A DNA stretch of 37,032 bases from Candidatus Anaerobutyricum avicola (GTDB lineage: Bacteria; Bacillota; Clostridia; Lachnospirales; Lachnospiraceae), in the NCBI GenBank assembly GCA_019113845.1, contig DXGQ01000037.1:1-37032 (forward strand), written 5' to 3'. A program made the translations under genes and the position numbers. Each line of letters starts with the position of its first letter. Position 1 is the first letter of the stretch. Below the pieces are notes generated by a model. That model was not told the DNA's origin and did not search any database. It saw only the letters and a list, made by a program, of their open reading frames with translations. Positions 18,056 through 25,607 of this stretch are shown here, piece after piece.

Positions 18056-18184
18056 TTATTTATCGTTGAGAGTCCGGCTGATTTCGTCAAAACTTTTGAG
18101 AATCTGGTTGAGCCAGCGCCAGATGCCCCGGTTACTGAAACTTTTTCTCTGGATATTCCAGCGTATTTTTTCTGAAAAATTCAT
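18056..18184 (-). CDS. putative 42-residue small protein
   Basis: I do not recognise this protein. It begins MNFSEKIRWNIQRKSFSNRG, continues IWRWLNQILKSFDEISRTLN and ends DK. An AGAGG site lies 6 bases before the ATG. The composition is protein-like: two Trp in IWRWL, an amphipathic helix pattern, a basic first half and a mixed second half, with no low-complexity run. The flanks are AT-rich while the frame itself is GC-richer, as expected for coding DNA. It is read towards tRNA-Lys and diverges from the response regulator. It could be a small membrane-surface or regulatory protein, or a chance frame. Confidence 0.5.
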   Translation of the reverse strand: MNFSEKIRWNIQRKSFSNRGIWRWLNQILKSFDEISRTLNDK

Positions 18185-18331
18185 GAAAGCCTCTTTTTTG
18201 CCAGTTTGATATAGTGTATGCTATAGTTAAAAGAATGATTCCATATGGACTTTTTTGTTCTTTTTTAATATGATATCATGTATGGGATCTGTTACACATT
18301 TACAGGAAAGAATATTTAGATAGGAGATATG

Positions 18332-19006
18332 ATGCGGCTGCTGGTTGTGGAAGATGAGAAAGATCTGAACAGTATCATTGTGAAGAATCTGGAAGCGGAA
18401 GGCTATATTGTCGACTCCTGTTACGATGGGGACGATGCCGTATTTTATATGACAACCATACAGTATGACGCTGTGATCCTGGATGTGATGATTCCGAAGC
18501 GCAACGGGTTTGAAGTGTTAAAGACGATACGGGAAAAGAAGATTGAGACGCCGGTATTATTTTTAACGGCCCGTGACAACGTGGACGATATCGTCTTCGG
18601 GCTGAACAGCGGAGCAGATGACTATATGGTCAAGCCGTTTTCTTTTGATGAACTGATCGCGAGACTTCGGGTGATCGTGAGGAGAAAGCCGGAGGTTCGT
18701 GAGAATATATATACCTGCGGGGATCTGACGTTGAACGTCAACACGAGGCAGGTGACGAGGCAGGGGAAGAAGATTTCTCTCTCGCCGAAGGAGTACGCGA
18801 TTCTGGAGTGTCTGATCAGAAATAAAAATATCGTTCTGACGAGGGCGCAGATCGAATCGAATATATGGGATATGGATTACAACGGGGAATCGAATGTCAT
18901 TGATGTATACATTCGGTACCTGAGGAGAAAGATTGATGATGACTTTGAGGAGAAGCTGATTCATACCGTGAGAGGGGCTGGGTATATGTTAAAATGCAGC
19001 GAGTAA
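18332..19006 (+). CDS. OmpR/PhoB-family response regulator
   Basis: Receiver domain with acidic pair (VVEDEKD), phospho-acceptor Asp near residue 51 (VILDVMIPKRNG), Thr/Ser switch (LFLTARD) and Lys (YMVKPFS), all intact. The winged-helix DNA-binding domain (SLSPKEYAILECLIRNK, IDVYIRYLRRKID, VRGAGYML) follows. The ATG at 18332 is better spaced from AGGAG than the one at 18329. The histidine kinase overlaps its end by 13 bp. OmpR-type proteins bind direct repeats spaced 10-11 bp, and such repeats occur before both nearby sulfotransferase genes, and more weakly before this gene (18253-18269, ahead of TATCAT at 18274), so I infer it controls them. Confidence 0.93.
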   Translation: MRLLVVEDEKDLNSIIVKNLEAEGYIVDSCYDGDDAVFYMTTIQYDAVILDVMIPKRNGFEVLKTIREKKIETPVLFLTARDNVDDIVFGLNSGADDYMVKPFSFDELIARLRVIVRRKPEVRENIYTCGDLTLNVNTRQVTRQGKKISLSPKEYAILECLIRNKNIVLTRAQIESNIWDMDYNGESNVIDVYIRYLRRKIDDDFEEKLIHTVRGAGYMLKCSE

Positions 19007-20367
19007 GTAAGAAAATGTCCATCGCAAAGTACATTTCCATGCATTTTCTTGGGATCACCTTTGCGACGGCAGTGCTGATGGCAGTATTTATCACTTATTT
19101 TTCCGATGTGGCGATCGACTATGATCTGAAAAAGCAGATACGGCGGGAGTCCCGATACGATTATCTGAATATCGGAAAGGTAAACGGTGAGGTTCAGGTA
19201 TCCGATAATTTTGTCTACGAGGATAACGAGATCATCAAGGTGGTACTGGATGCCGAGGGAAATCTGGTGGCAGGTTCCTGGCCGGATGTGAGTCTGTCAG
19301 AATTAAGACCGGTGATGAAGATCGTCCGGGAGATAGACAGCGGGAAGGTGCATTATCTGGTCTATGACCGCTCCATCGTCAAGAGAGATGAGACGGGGCG
19401 GCAGCAGGTGATCGCCTATGTGCGCAGCATGGTGGACCGGGCAGAGCTTTCCAGCGGATACCGGGCGCTGAAATATGCCTCCTATATCTGTGCGGGGGCG
19501 ATCGTCGTGGTATCCACGATTCTGGCGTCCATCTTTTCCCGGCACATCGTGGAGCCGATCAAGCAGATCTGCCAAACTTCCGAGAAGATCGGACTGGAAC
19601 AGGATCTGTCCCAGAGGATTGAGTACGACGGCACATTTCAGGAGATCGAGATACTGGCGCAGGCCAACAACCGGATGCTTGACCGGCTGGAGGAGATGTT
19701 CGAGAGGCAGAAGCAGTTTTCCTCGGATGTGAGTCATGAACTGAAGACGCCGGTCGCCGTCATCATGGCGCAGTGCCAGTACGCCAGAAAGCACATACAG
19801 GATAAAAAAGAGTTTGACGAGGCGATCACAGTGATCGAGCGCCAGGTAAAGAAAACAAATGCGATCATATCGCAGTTTCTGCAGCTTTCCCGGCTGGACC
19901 AGAACAGGATCCACGTGGATCTGGAGTATGTGGACCTCCGGGATATCGTGGAAGAAGTCTGCGAAAATGAAAAACTGAATGATGATAAGAATATCCGTCT
20001 CCGGCTTTCTCTGGAAAAGGCAGAGGCAAAGGTGGATATCGGTCTGATCATGACGGCTGTCCGCAACCTTGTGAACAATGCCATAAAGTACAGTGAGAAA
20101 GACGGAACGGTTGATATTTCCTTAAAAAAGGCGGACGGCTCGGTAGTGCTCACCGTACAGGATCATGGCTGCGGCATGAGCGAAGATGTGAAAAAACATA
20201 TCTTTGACAGGTTCTACCGGGCGGACGAAGCGAGGAACTCCGAAGGGTTCGGACTGGGGCTTTCCATCACTGCCAGGATCGCGCAGCTGCATTCCGGCAG
20301 GGTCACGGTGGAGAGCGAGGAGAAAAAGGGAAGTATTTTCCGACTGATCCTTCCGGGAACGCTTTAA
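18994..20367 (+). CDS. sensor histidine kinase
   Basis: A 457-residue membrane kinase, partner of the overlapping response regulator. Membrane helices lie near residues 17-37 and 163-183, with a sensor loop of about 125 residues between them. A HAMP-like segment follows (IVEPIKQICQTSEKIG). The phosphorylated His is residue 248 in SDVSHELKTPVAV. ATP-binding boxes are intact: AVRNLVNNAIKYS (N), VQDHGCGM (G1), IFDRFYRAD (F), GFGLGLSI (G2). The signal is unknown. The coding end touches the promoter of the first sulfotransferase gene. Confidence 0.94.
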   Translation: MQRVSKKMSIAKYISMHFLGITFATAVLMAVFITYFSDVAIDYDLKKQIRRESRYDYLNIGKVNGEVQVSDNFVYEDNEIIKVVLDAEGNLVAGSWPDVSLSELRPVMKIVREIDSGKVHYLVYDRSIVKRDETGRQQVIAYVRSMVDRAELSSGYRALKYASYICAGAIVVVSTILASIFSRHIVEPIKQICQTSEKIGLEQDLSQRIEYDGTFQEIEILAQANNRMLDRLEEMFERQKQFSSDVSHELKTPVAVIMAQCQYARKHIQDKKEFDEAITVIERQVKKTNAIISQFLQLSRLDQNRIHVDLEYVDLRDIVEEVCENEKLNDDKNIRLRLSLEKAEAKVDIGLIMTAVRNLVNNAIKYSEKDGTVDISLKKADGSVVLTVQDHGCGMSEDVKKHIFDRFYRADEARNSEGFGLGLSITARIAQLHSGRVTVESEEKKGSIFRLILPGTL

Positions 20368-20390
20368 TTCTATTTTAATGTTGGTATACT
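20363..20390 (+). promoter_or_regulatory. TTTAAT direct-repeat promoter of sulfotransferase 1
   Basis: TTTAAT at 20363-20368 and again at 20374-20379, exactly 11 bp apart, then 5 bp, then TATACT at 20385-20390. No -35 hexamer is present; the repeats occupy that place, as in promoters activated by PhoB/OmpR-type regulators. The same arrangement occurs before sulfotransferase 2. The first repeat overlaps the kinase stop codon. Confidence 0.65.
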
Positions 20391-20451
20391 AAACTGCAAC
20401 AATGTGGACTGCCATGAGATGGCTGTCGTAAAAAGAGAAAGGTTTGAAATA

Positions 20452-21612
20452 ATGAAAACATTATATATTCATATAGGAACACCAAAGACAGGAACAACAT
20501 CTTTACAGCATTTCTGCACGGAAAATGCACAGCTTTTTGAGGAAAAGGGGTACAGCTACCCGATTTTTCCACATAAATTCAAATATATCAATATCATGAG
20601 AAACGGATATTTCCTGTCTTATAAAGGGTATGATGAGAACAGAAACCGGGATCTGATGGATGAGGAGAAGTTCTTCCGTCAGGGGATGGATTTTGTTCTG
20701 GATAATTTCAAGAAGACAGACAATATCATTTTATCCGATGAGTCCATCTGGAATGTAGTGTTCAAGAGAGGAAAGCCGGACTTGTGGGAGCGTCTCAGAA
20801 AAGAGGCGGACGCGCACGGCTATGTGATCAAAGTGATCGTTTATCTCAGAAGACAGGACAGCCTGGCTACTTCCTGGTGGAATCAGAAGATCAAGATCGG
20901 AAAGCGTGTGTATTCCAAAGCTTCCTGGGAGAAGTTTGTCAGTGACCCGACAAGACTGGAGCTCAACTATTATGAGCCGCTCAAGATCATTGAGAAATCC
21001 GTCGGAAAGGAAAACATGATCATCCGCCGGTTTGGAAAGCAGTACTTTAAGAACGGGTCTATTTTTGAAGATTTTATCGATGCGGTCGGTATGAAGTACA
21101 GCAGCAGATTTGTCATCTCCGAGGGACAGAGAAATGTAAGCCTGGTGGGAAATGCGCACGAGATCAAGAGAATCTTAAACGCGATCCCGGATCTGAGCGA
21201 CCAGAACAATACATTTTTCCGCAGGATCGTGATCGCCATGTCAGAACAGCGCGCAGACTTAAAGTCAGAGACGATGTTCTCCGCTGAGGAGGCGCTGGAG
21301 TTCATGGAGCAGTACCGGGAAGGCAACCGCAAGATCATGCAGGAATACTTTGGAAAAGACGAAGATCTCTTCGATATGGACTTTTCAAAGAATAAGAAAT
21401 GGGTTCTCGACCACAAAGAGATGGAGAAAGATATCATCCGTTTTATGGGACGTGCCATCATCGAGCTTCGGAGAGAGAATAAGGAACTGAAAAAGAGGGT
21501 AAAAGCGACAGAGATAGAACTGTCCGAGCAGAGAGAGATGATCAGGGATATTCAGGCGAAACTTGATAATCCTGTAAAGACTATGCTTTTTTCCATCAAG
21601 AAGAAGAGATAA
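20452..21612 (+). CDS. sulfotransferase-like protein 1
   Basis: A 386-residue cytosolic protein predicted to move sulfate from PAPS to an acceptor. The N-terminal HIGTPKTGTTSLQ (residues 7-19) is the loop that binds the 5'-phosphosulfate; VIVYLRRQDSLATSWW (128-143) fits the 3'-phosphate site with its Arg and Ser. The last about 45 residues are a coiled coil (ELRRENKELKKRVK) with a basic end. A GAAAGG site precedes the start at 20452; the upstream ATG at 20404 lies in a leader hairpin. Close relatives are at 22554 and 33768. PAPS would be made by cysD/cysNC 11 kb downstream. The acceptor is not identifiable; a surface glycan is my best guess. Confidence 0.8.
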   Translation: MKTLYIHIGTPKTGTTSLQHFCTENAQLFEEKGYSYPIFPHKFKYINIMRNGYFLSYKGYDENRNRDLMDEEKFFRQGMDFVLDNFKKTDNIILSDESIWNVVFKRGKPDLWERLRKEADAHGYVIKVIVYLRRQDSLATSWWNQKIKIGKRVYSKASWEKFVSDPTRLELNYYEPLKIIEKSVGKENMIIRRFGKQYFKNGSIFEDFIDAVGMKYSSRFVISEGQRNVSLVGNAHEIKRILNAIPDLSDQNNTFFRRIVIAMSEQRADLKSETMFSAEEALEFMEQYREGNRKIMQEYFGKDEDLFDMDFSKNKKWVLDHKEMEKDIIRFMGRAIIELRRENKELKKRVKATEIELSEQREMIRDIQAKLDNPVKTMLFSIKKKR

Positions 21613-21716
21613 GAGAAAAACACATGAATCGGACAGCGGACAGGTATGCTTTTTTTAAAGAGAGAGAAAAATATGAGTTGCTTTGAGAAGGAAAATCCAT
21701 GAAAGGAGAAGTTGTT

Positions 21717-22403
21717 ATGAGACGTAATACCATCTTTTTAGTGGAAAAAAGCGTGGATTACATTAAAGAGTTTTGCGGATTTTTTGATAAGGACTATGAC
21801 ATTTTGTTTTCTTCTGACGGCGAAAAAGCGATGGAACTGTTTGCGGAAAATAATACGGACATTCATCTTGTATTGCTGGATGACAGAGTCTGTGAAAAGA
21901 AACGGTTTGATATTCTGGAAGAGATACGTGCCTTCTGCGATGTGCCGGTGATCGTGCTCATGGAAAAAGAGGAGCCGGAGCTGCAGATCATGGCGTACCG
22001 CATGGGGGCGGACGAGTGCGTCTCCGGCGATATCACTCTTCCTCTGTTAAAAATGAAGCTGGAAGCCATCATCAAGAGAGTTTACGGAACCGATAATTCC
22101 ATCCAGGAGGGGATTCTGGAGTTGGATCTGGATAAACGAACGCTGAAGGTGGACGATGAGTACGTGGATATCACGATCAAGGAATTTGAACTCCTTGCCT
22201 TCTTCATGCGGAATAAACATACGATCCAGAGTCGGGATCAGATCATCACGGCAGTCTGGGGGATCAATTATGAGGGCAGCGACCGTGTGGTGGATTCTCT
22301 TGTGAAGAAGCTCAGACTGAAGTTAAAGGGCGCTTCAGATTATATTCATACCGCCTATGGTATGGGATATTATTTTGAGCTTCCCGTGAAGGAGCCGGCA
22401 TAA
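21717..22403 (+). CDS. orphan OmpR-family regulator with degenerate receiver
   Basis: A 228-residue protein with an intact winged-helix DNA-binding domain (ITIKEFELLAFFMRNKH, RVVDSLVKKLRLKLKG, TAYGMGYYFE). The receiver keeps an Asp at the phosphorylation position (LVLLDD, about residue 55), but the acidic pair at the start is replaced (FLVEKSVD), the Thr/Ser switch is Met (VIVLMEK), and the conserved Lys is missing (ECVSGDITLP). Such pseudo-receivers usually do not depend on phosphorylation. AAAGGAG 8 bases before 21717 fixes the start. It lies between two sulfotransferase genes with no kinase partner and no clear terminator before it, so it may be read with sulfotransferase 1. Confidence 0.85.
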   Translation: MRRNTIFLVEKSVDYIKEFCGFFDKDYDILFSSDGEKAMELFAENNTDIHLVLLDDRVCEKKRFDILEEIRAFCDVPVIVLMEKEEPELQIMAYRMGADECVSGDITLPLLKMKLEAIIKRVYGTDNSIQEGILELDLDKRTLKVDDEYVDITIKEFELLAFFMRNKHTIQSRDQIITAVWGINYEGSDRVVDSLVKKLRLKLKGASDYIHTAYGMGYYFELPVKEPA

Positions 22404-22471
22404 AAGACGCCATGGAACAATAGAAAGATGCAGGGCAGGATCTGTGTTTCGTTCTTAATTCTTTCAAATTT

Positions 22472-22499
22472 TTTAATGGAACTTTAATGCAATCATACT
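22472..22499 (+). promoter_or_regulatory. TTTAAT direct-repeat promoter of sulfotransferase 2
   Basis: TTTAAT at 22472-22477 and 22483-22488, 11 bp apart, then 5 bp, then CATACT at 22494-22499: the same geometry as before sulfotransferase 1. A third TTTAATG lies at 22499-22505, overlapping the -10 region. Confidence 0.65.
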
Positions 22500-22553
22500 T
22501 TAATGAAAGAGACGTTAGAGAGCATGAAAAATCGGGAAGGATGAGAAGGGCAG

Positions 22554-23645
22554 ATGAAGACATTATATCTACACATTGGAACACCGAAAACAGCGACAAC
22601 CTCCCTGCAGCATTTTTGTGAGGAAAATGAGACGATCTTCAAAGAGAATAATTATTGTTATCCGCTCTTTCCCCGCAAATTCAGGCATATCAATATTTTG
22701 AGAAACGGATTTTTCCTCTCCTATAAATGTTACGATGAGAATGGAGACCGAAGAGAACAGGAAGAGGAAGCCTGTTTCAGACAGGGAATGGACATGGTTC
22801 TGGAACATTTCCGTACATATGATAATGTCATTTTATCGGACGAGTCCATGTGGAGCGTTGCCTTTAAGAGGGGAAAACCGGAGCTCTGGGAAAAAATCCG
22901 CAGGGAAGCGGATGAGAATAACTATCGGGTGAAAGTGATCGTCTACCTGCGAAGGCAGGACAGTCTCGCGGATTCCTGGTGGAACCAGAAGGTAAAAAAC
23001 GGGAAGAGAATCTACGCGACTTCCTCCTGGGAGGACTTTACCAGGGACCCGTCGCTTCTGGAACTTCATTATTATGAGCCGATAAAACGTATCGAGCAGT
23101 ACATTGGAAAAGAAAATATGATCCTTCGCCGTTTTGTCATTTCCAATGAGGACAGAAATATCCGGCTCTTTGGCAACACCCATGAGATCAAGAGAGTCCT
23201 GAATATGCTGCCGGAGCTCAGCGATGCGGATAATCTGTTTTTTAAGAGGATTACCATCAGTATGTCGGAACAGCGCACAGAACATAAGGGGGAGACGATG
23301 TTTTCCGCGTAGGAGGCGCTGGAGTTTATGGAGCCGTTCCGGGAAGGCAACCGGAAGCTTATGGAGGAATACTTCGGGAAAGACGAAGACCTCTTCCGAA
23401 TGGACTTTTCCAAAAACAGAAAATGGACGCTCGACAACACGGAGATGGAGAGAGATATCATCAGCTTTATCGGCAGTGTTGCCGTACAGCTCCGACAGGA
23501 AAACCGTGAACTGCGTGCCCGTATGCAGACGATGGAGAAAGAGTGGAGCGCCAGCAGGAAGAAGGCGGAAGAAAAAGAATCCGGAAAGAAAAATCCGCTT
23601 CGCAAGGTGGTGCGGGGGCTGAAAGTGAAAACAACCGGAAGATAG
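22554..23645 (+). pseudogene. sulfotransferase-like protein 2, inactivated
   Basis: A close paralogue of sulfotransferase 1, opening with HIGTPKTATTSLQHF and keeping VIVYLRRQDSLADSWW. Two lesions are visible. About 26 residues present in both other copies (the stretch from GKQYFKNG to the second RF in copy 1) are deleted in frame, so RRF joins directly to VISNEDRN. A GAG codon in copy 1 is TAG here (23310-23312), cutting the protein at 252 residues; the frame then continues for 111 codons with clear homology and the coiled-coil end. The promoter and the start with GAAGG are intact. A truncated product could still be made, but normal function is unlikely. Recent inactivation fits the otherwise well-kept sequence. 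Confidence 0.88.
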
Positions 23646-23722
23646 CCGCCGGGTGATGAGTGCTCATCCTGTCAGAAAACGGATGCGATCAGGAAAATAT
23701 GTGAAAAGATACAGATAAAAAA

Positions 23723-23774
23723 CAGATATATTTACGAAATAAAACATATCCGGTAAATATATCTGCTTTTTTTG
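23723..23774 (+). terminator. terminator after sulfotransferase 2
   Basis: CAGATATATTTAC (23723-23735) pairs perfectly with GTAAATATATCTG (23753-23765), followed by a T-run. Confidence 0.85.
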
Positions 23775-23857
23775 TGATATTACACTGACGGATGACAATA
23801 CAGAAACGTGAAGTATAAAGAGAATAAAAAGGAGTCCATCAGTCAGTGAGAAACGTA

Positions 23858-24286
23858 TTACAGAGAGGAGCCGGCTTCTTCTTCTCTCATCTTTAAAAGC
23901 TCCTGTTTTCTCTTTTCAAGGATGGCGGAAAGCTCATCAAGAAGTTCGAAATCAGTCTCTTCCTCCACGAGAGCGGTGAAGAGATGAGCCAGTGCGGTGG
24001 AAGCGGACTTCTGATCCTGCTTTACCTGGAAGAGACTCCACTGGTCTCTGGTCATGGTCGGTTCGAAGGTGCGGGCATAATTTTTCGTTGTCTTTTTGAA
24101 TCCGGCAACTTTGATCATCTCTTTCTTTAATAAGGAGTTGATCATGATATGGATGTAGCTCGGCTTCCATGTGCGGCCGGCGCATAACTTAACGATCTCT
24201 GTTGAAGTGAGAGGTTCATTGCTGTCCCAGAGGAGGTCGAGAACCTGTTTTTCGCTGTCTGTTAATTTTTTTGTTTTTTGTCTCAT
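23858..24286 (-). CDS. BlaI/MecI/CopY-family repressor
   Basis: A 142-residue winged-helix repressor (LTDSEKQVLDLLWDSNEPLTSTEIVKLC near the start, SYIHIMINSLLKKEMI as recognition region) with a C-terminal dimer helix (DFELLDELSAILEKRKQELL). In the classic system BlaR1 cleaves BlaI to switch on beta-lactamase; no BlaR1 peptidase or beta-lactamase gene is next to it here, so it is an orphan with another target. GAAGGGAAGG precedes the start at 24286. A 21-bp palindrome covers its own -10 box, which predicts self-repression. The divergent cbiQ promoter lies about 180 bp away and could be shared, but no second palindrome is seen there. Confidence 0.88.
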   Translation of the reverse strand: MRQKTKKLTDSEKQVLDLLWDSNEPLTSTEIVKLCAGRTWKPSYIHIMINSLLKKEMIKVAGFKKTTKNYARTFEPTMTRDQWSLFQVKQDQKSASTALAHLFTALVEEETDFELLDELSAILEKRKQELLKMREEEAGSSL

Positions 24287-24346
24287 GTAATTACCTTCCC
24301 TTCTGATTTTTCAAATAGTAGTAATCAAGATGTTTCATTTGTTTGT

Positions 24347-24382
24347 TAGTATTATAATATAATACTATACACAATTTTTCAA
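24347..24382 (-). promoter_or_regulatory. promoter and palindromic operator of the BlaI-like gene
   Basis: TAGTATTATA (24347-24356) and TATAATACTA (24358-24367) form a perfect palindrome around one base. On the minus strand, TTGAAA (24377-24382), 17-bp spacer and TATTAT (24354-24359) make a promoter whose -10 box is inside the palindrome. Confidence 0.7.
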
Positions 24383-24520
24383 TGAATTAAACATTAAATA
24401 TTTATAAAACATTTGTTTCATTAAAACAGGGGGCAGAAAAAGATGTCAGGAGGTAAAAAATTTTCATTTCCTCACTATACTAAATTGTCTCCTTTGTTTA
24501 AAAATGATAATATTATTACC

Positions 24521-24548
24521 TTTACAAAGAAAAATGTTGTGCTATAAT
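24521..24548 (+). promoter_or_regulatory. cbiQ promoter
   Basis: TTTACA (24521-24526), 16-bp spacer, TATAAT (24543-24548). The roughly 135-base leader has a 7-bp ATACAGA/TCTGTAT stem (24554-24560/24601-24607). The rest of the 400-bp gap to the BlaI-like gene is AT-rich and shows no gene. Confidence 0.5.
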
Positions 24549-24688
24549 TTTACATACAGAAAATCATTTTATTTACAGTCTGTTATCTCCGGACTTTCTG
24601 TCTGTATATAGCATGGTCTATTTAACTTCTATTTTCTATTATACCCATGAATTTCATTAATTGATATAGTCAGGCGAGGGAGAATGTC

Positions 24689-25585
24689 ATGAATATCTGC
24701 ATGTTGATTTTTCTATTTTGTCTTGCTGTCTGCATGTTTGCCCACGGATCGTGGAAGGGGAGAGGACGCCGGGGAGGCGGATTCGGACATCGCCACGGGG
24801 GTTCCATGTTGTCAGTGGATTATTTTGCCTACGCCTCCGCTCTCAGAAAATGGAATGCGGTTTTCAAGGCGGTGTTTGCCACAGCGTGTCTGCTGCTGTG
24901 TATTATTCTGAATAATATATATGTCTCCATCCTGGTGATCCTGGTGATGGGATATCTGACCGTGGTCATCGGCGGGATGTCTTTTCGCCAGTATCTGTCG
25001 ATGATGCTGGTGCCGGTCGTGTTTTTGCTGCTGGGAAGCGTGGCCATCGCCGCGGGATTTTCGATGGAACCGGCGGGGCAGTATCAGCTTCGGGTGTTCG
25101 GATTATTTTATATCTACTGTTCCGATGCGAGTCTTCTTCGGGCAGCAGAGCTTGTGTTGAAGGCGCTGGGAGCAGTGAGCTCTCTGTATATGCTGACATT
25201 GACGACGCCGCTTGGAGAGCTCATCACGGTGCTTCGCAAAGCGCATGTGCCGAAAGTGCTTGTGGAACTGATGCATATGATCTACCGGTACATTTTTATC
25301 ATGCTGGATACACACAGCCGGATGAAGAATTCGGCGGAATCGAGACTGGGTTATGTGGATTTTAAGACATCGTGCTATTCTTTTGGGCAGGTGGCGAGTA
25401 ACCTTCTCATCGTCTCGCTGAAAAGAGGAAATGCGTACTATAACGCGCTGGAATCCCGGTGTTATGACGGAGAGCTTCGTTTTTTGGAGGAGGAAAAGCC
25501 GGTGCAGGGACGACAGATCGCACTGGCAGCGGGTTTTGTGATTCTGCTATTTTGTGTGTGGTTATTGGGGAAGTACATGAATTGA
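24689..25585 (+). CDS. cbiQ: cobalt ECF transporter membrane component CbiQ
   Basis: Energy-coupling (T) component that links CbiM to the ATPase CbiO. The usual CbiQ start (MLSVDYFAYASALRKWN) is at residue 40; here it is preceded by a membrane-like stretch and a Gly/Arg/His run (GRGRRGGGFGHRHGG). GAGGGA before 24689 supports the longer form. The ATG at 24806 would give a normal-sized protein, but with a weaker site. The coupling motif region (ESRCYDGELRF; TTPLGELI) is present, as are about five membrane helices. First gene of a cbiQ-O-M-N operon. Confidence 0.88.
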   Translation: MNICMLIFLFCLAVCMFAHGSWKGRGRRGGGFGHRHGGSMLSVDYFAYASALRKWNAVFKAVFATACLLLCIILNNIYVSILVILVMGYLTVVIGGMSFRQYLSMMLVPVVFLLLGSVAIAAGFSMEPAGQYQLRVFGLFYIYCSDASLLRAAELVLKALGAVSSLYMLTLTTPLGELITVLRKAHVPKVLVELMHMIYRYIFIMLDTHSRMKNSAESRLGYVDFKTSCYSFGQVASNLLIVSLKRGNAYYNALESRCYDGELRFLEEEKPVQGRQIALAAGFVILLFCVWLLGKYMN

Positions 25586-25607
25586 CGGAAGTGACGAGGA
25601 CAGCAGA

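Noticed and set aside
23328-23645. Independent small gene after sulfotransferase 2
   Set aside because: It is in the same frame as the upstream part and aligns directly with the C-terminus of sulfotransferase 1; it is the portion behind a nonsense codon.
24549-24688. Cobalamin or nickel/cobalt riboswitch before cbiQ
   Set aside because: The leader is only about 135 bases and lacks the conserved B12-box or the NiCo junction bases that I know; only a simple stem is seen.
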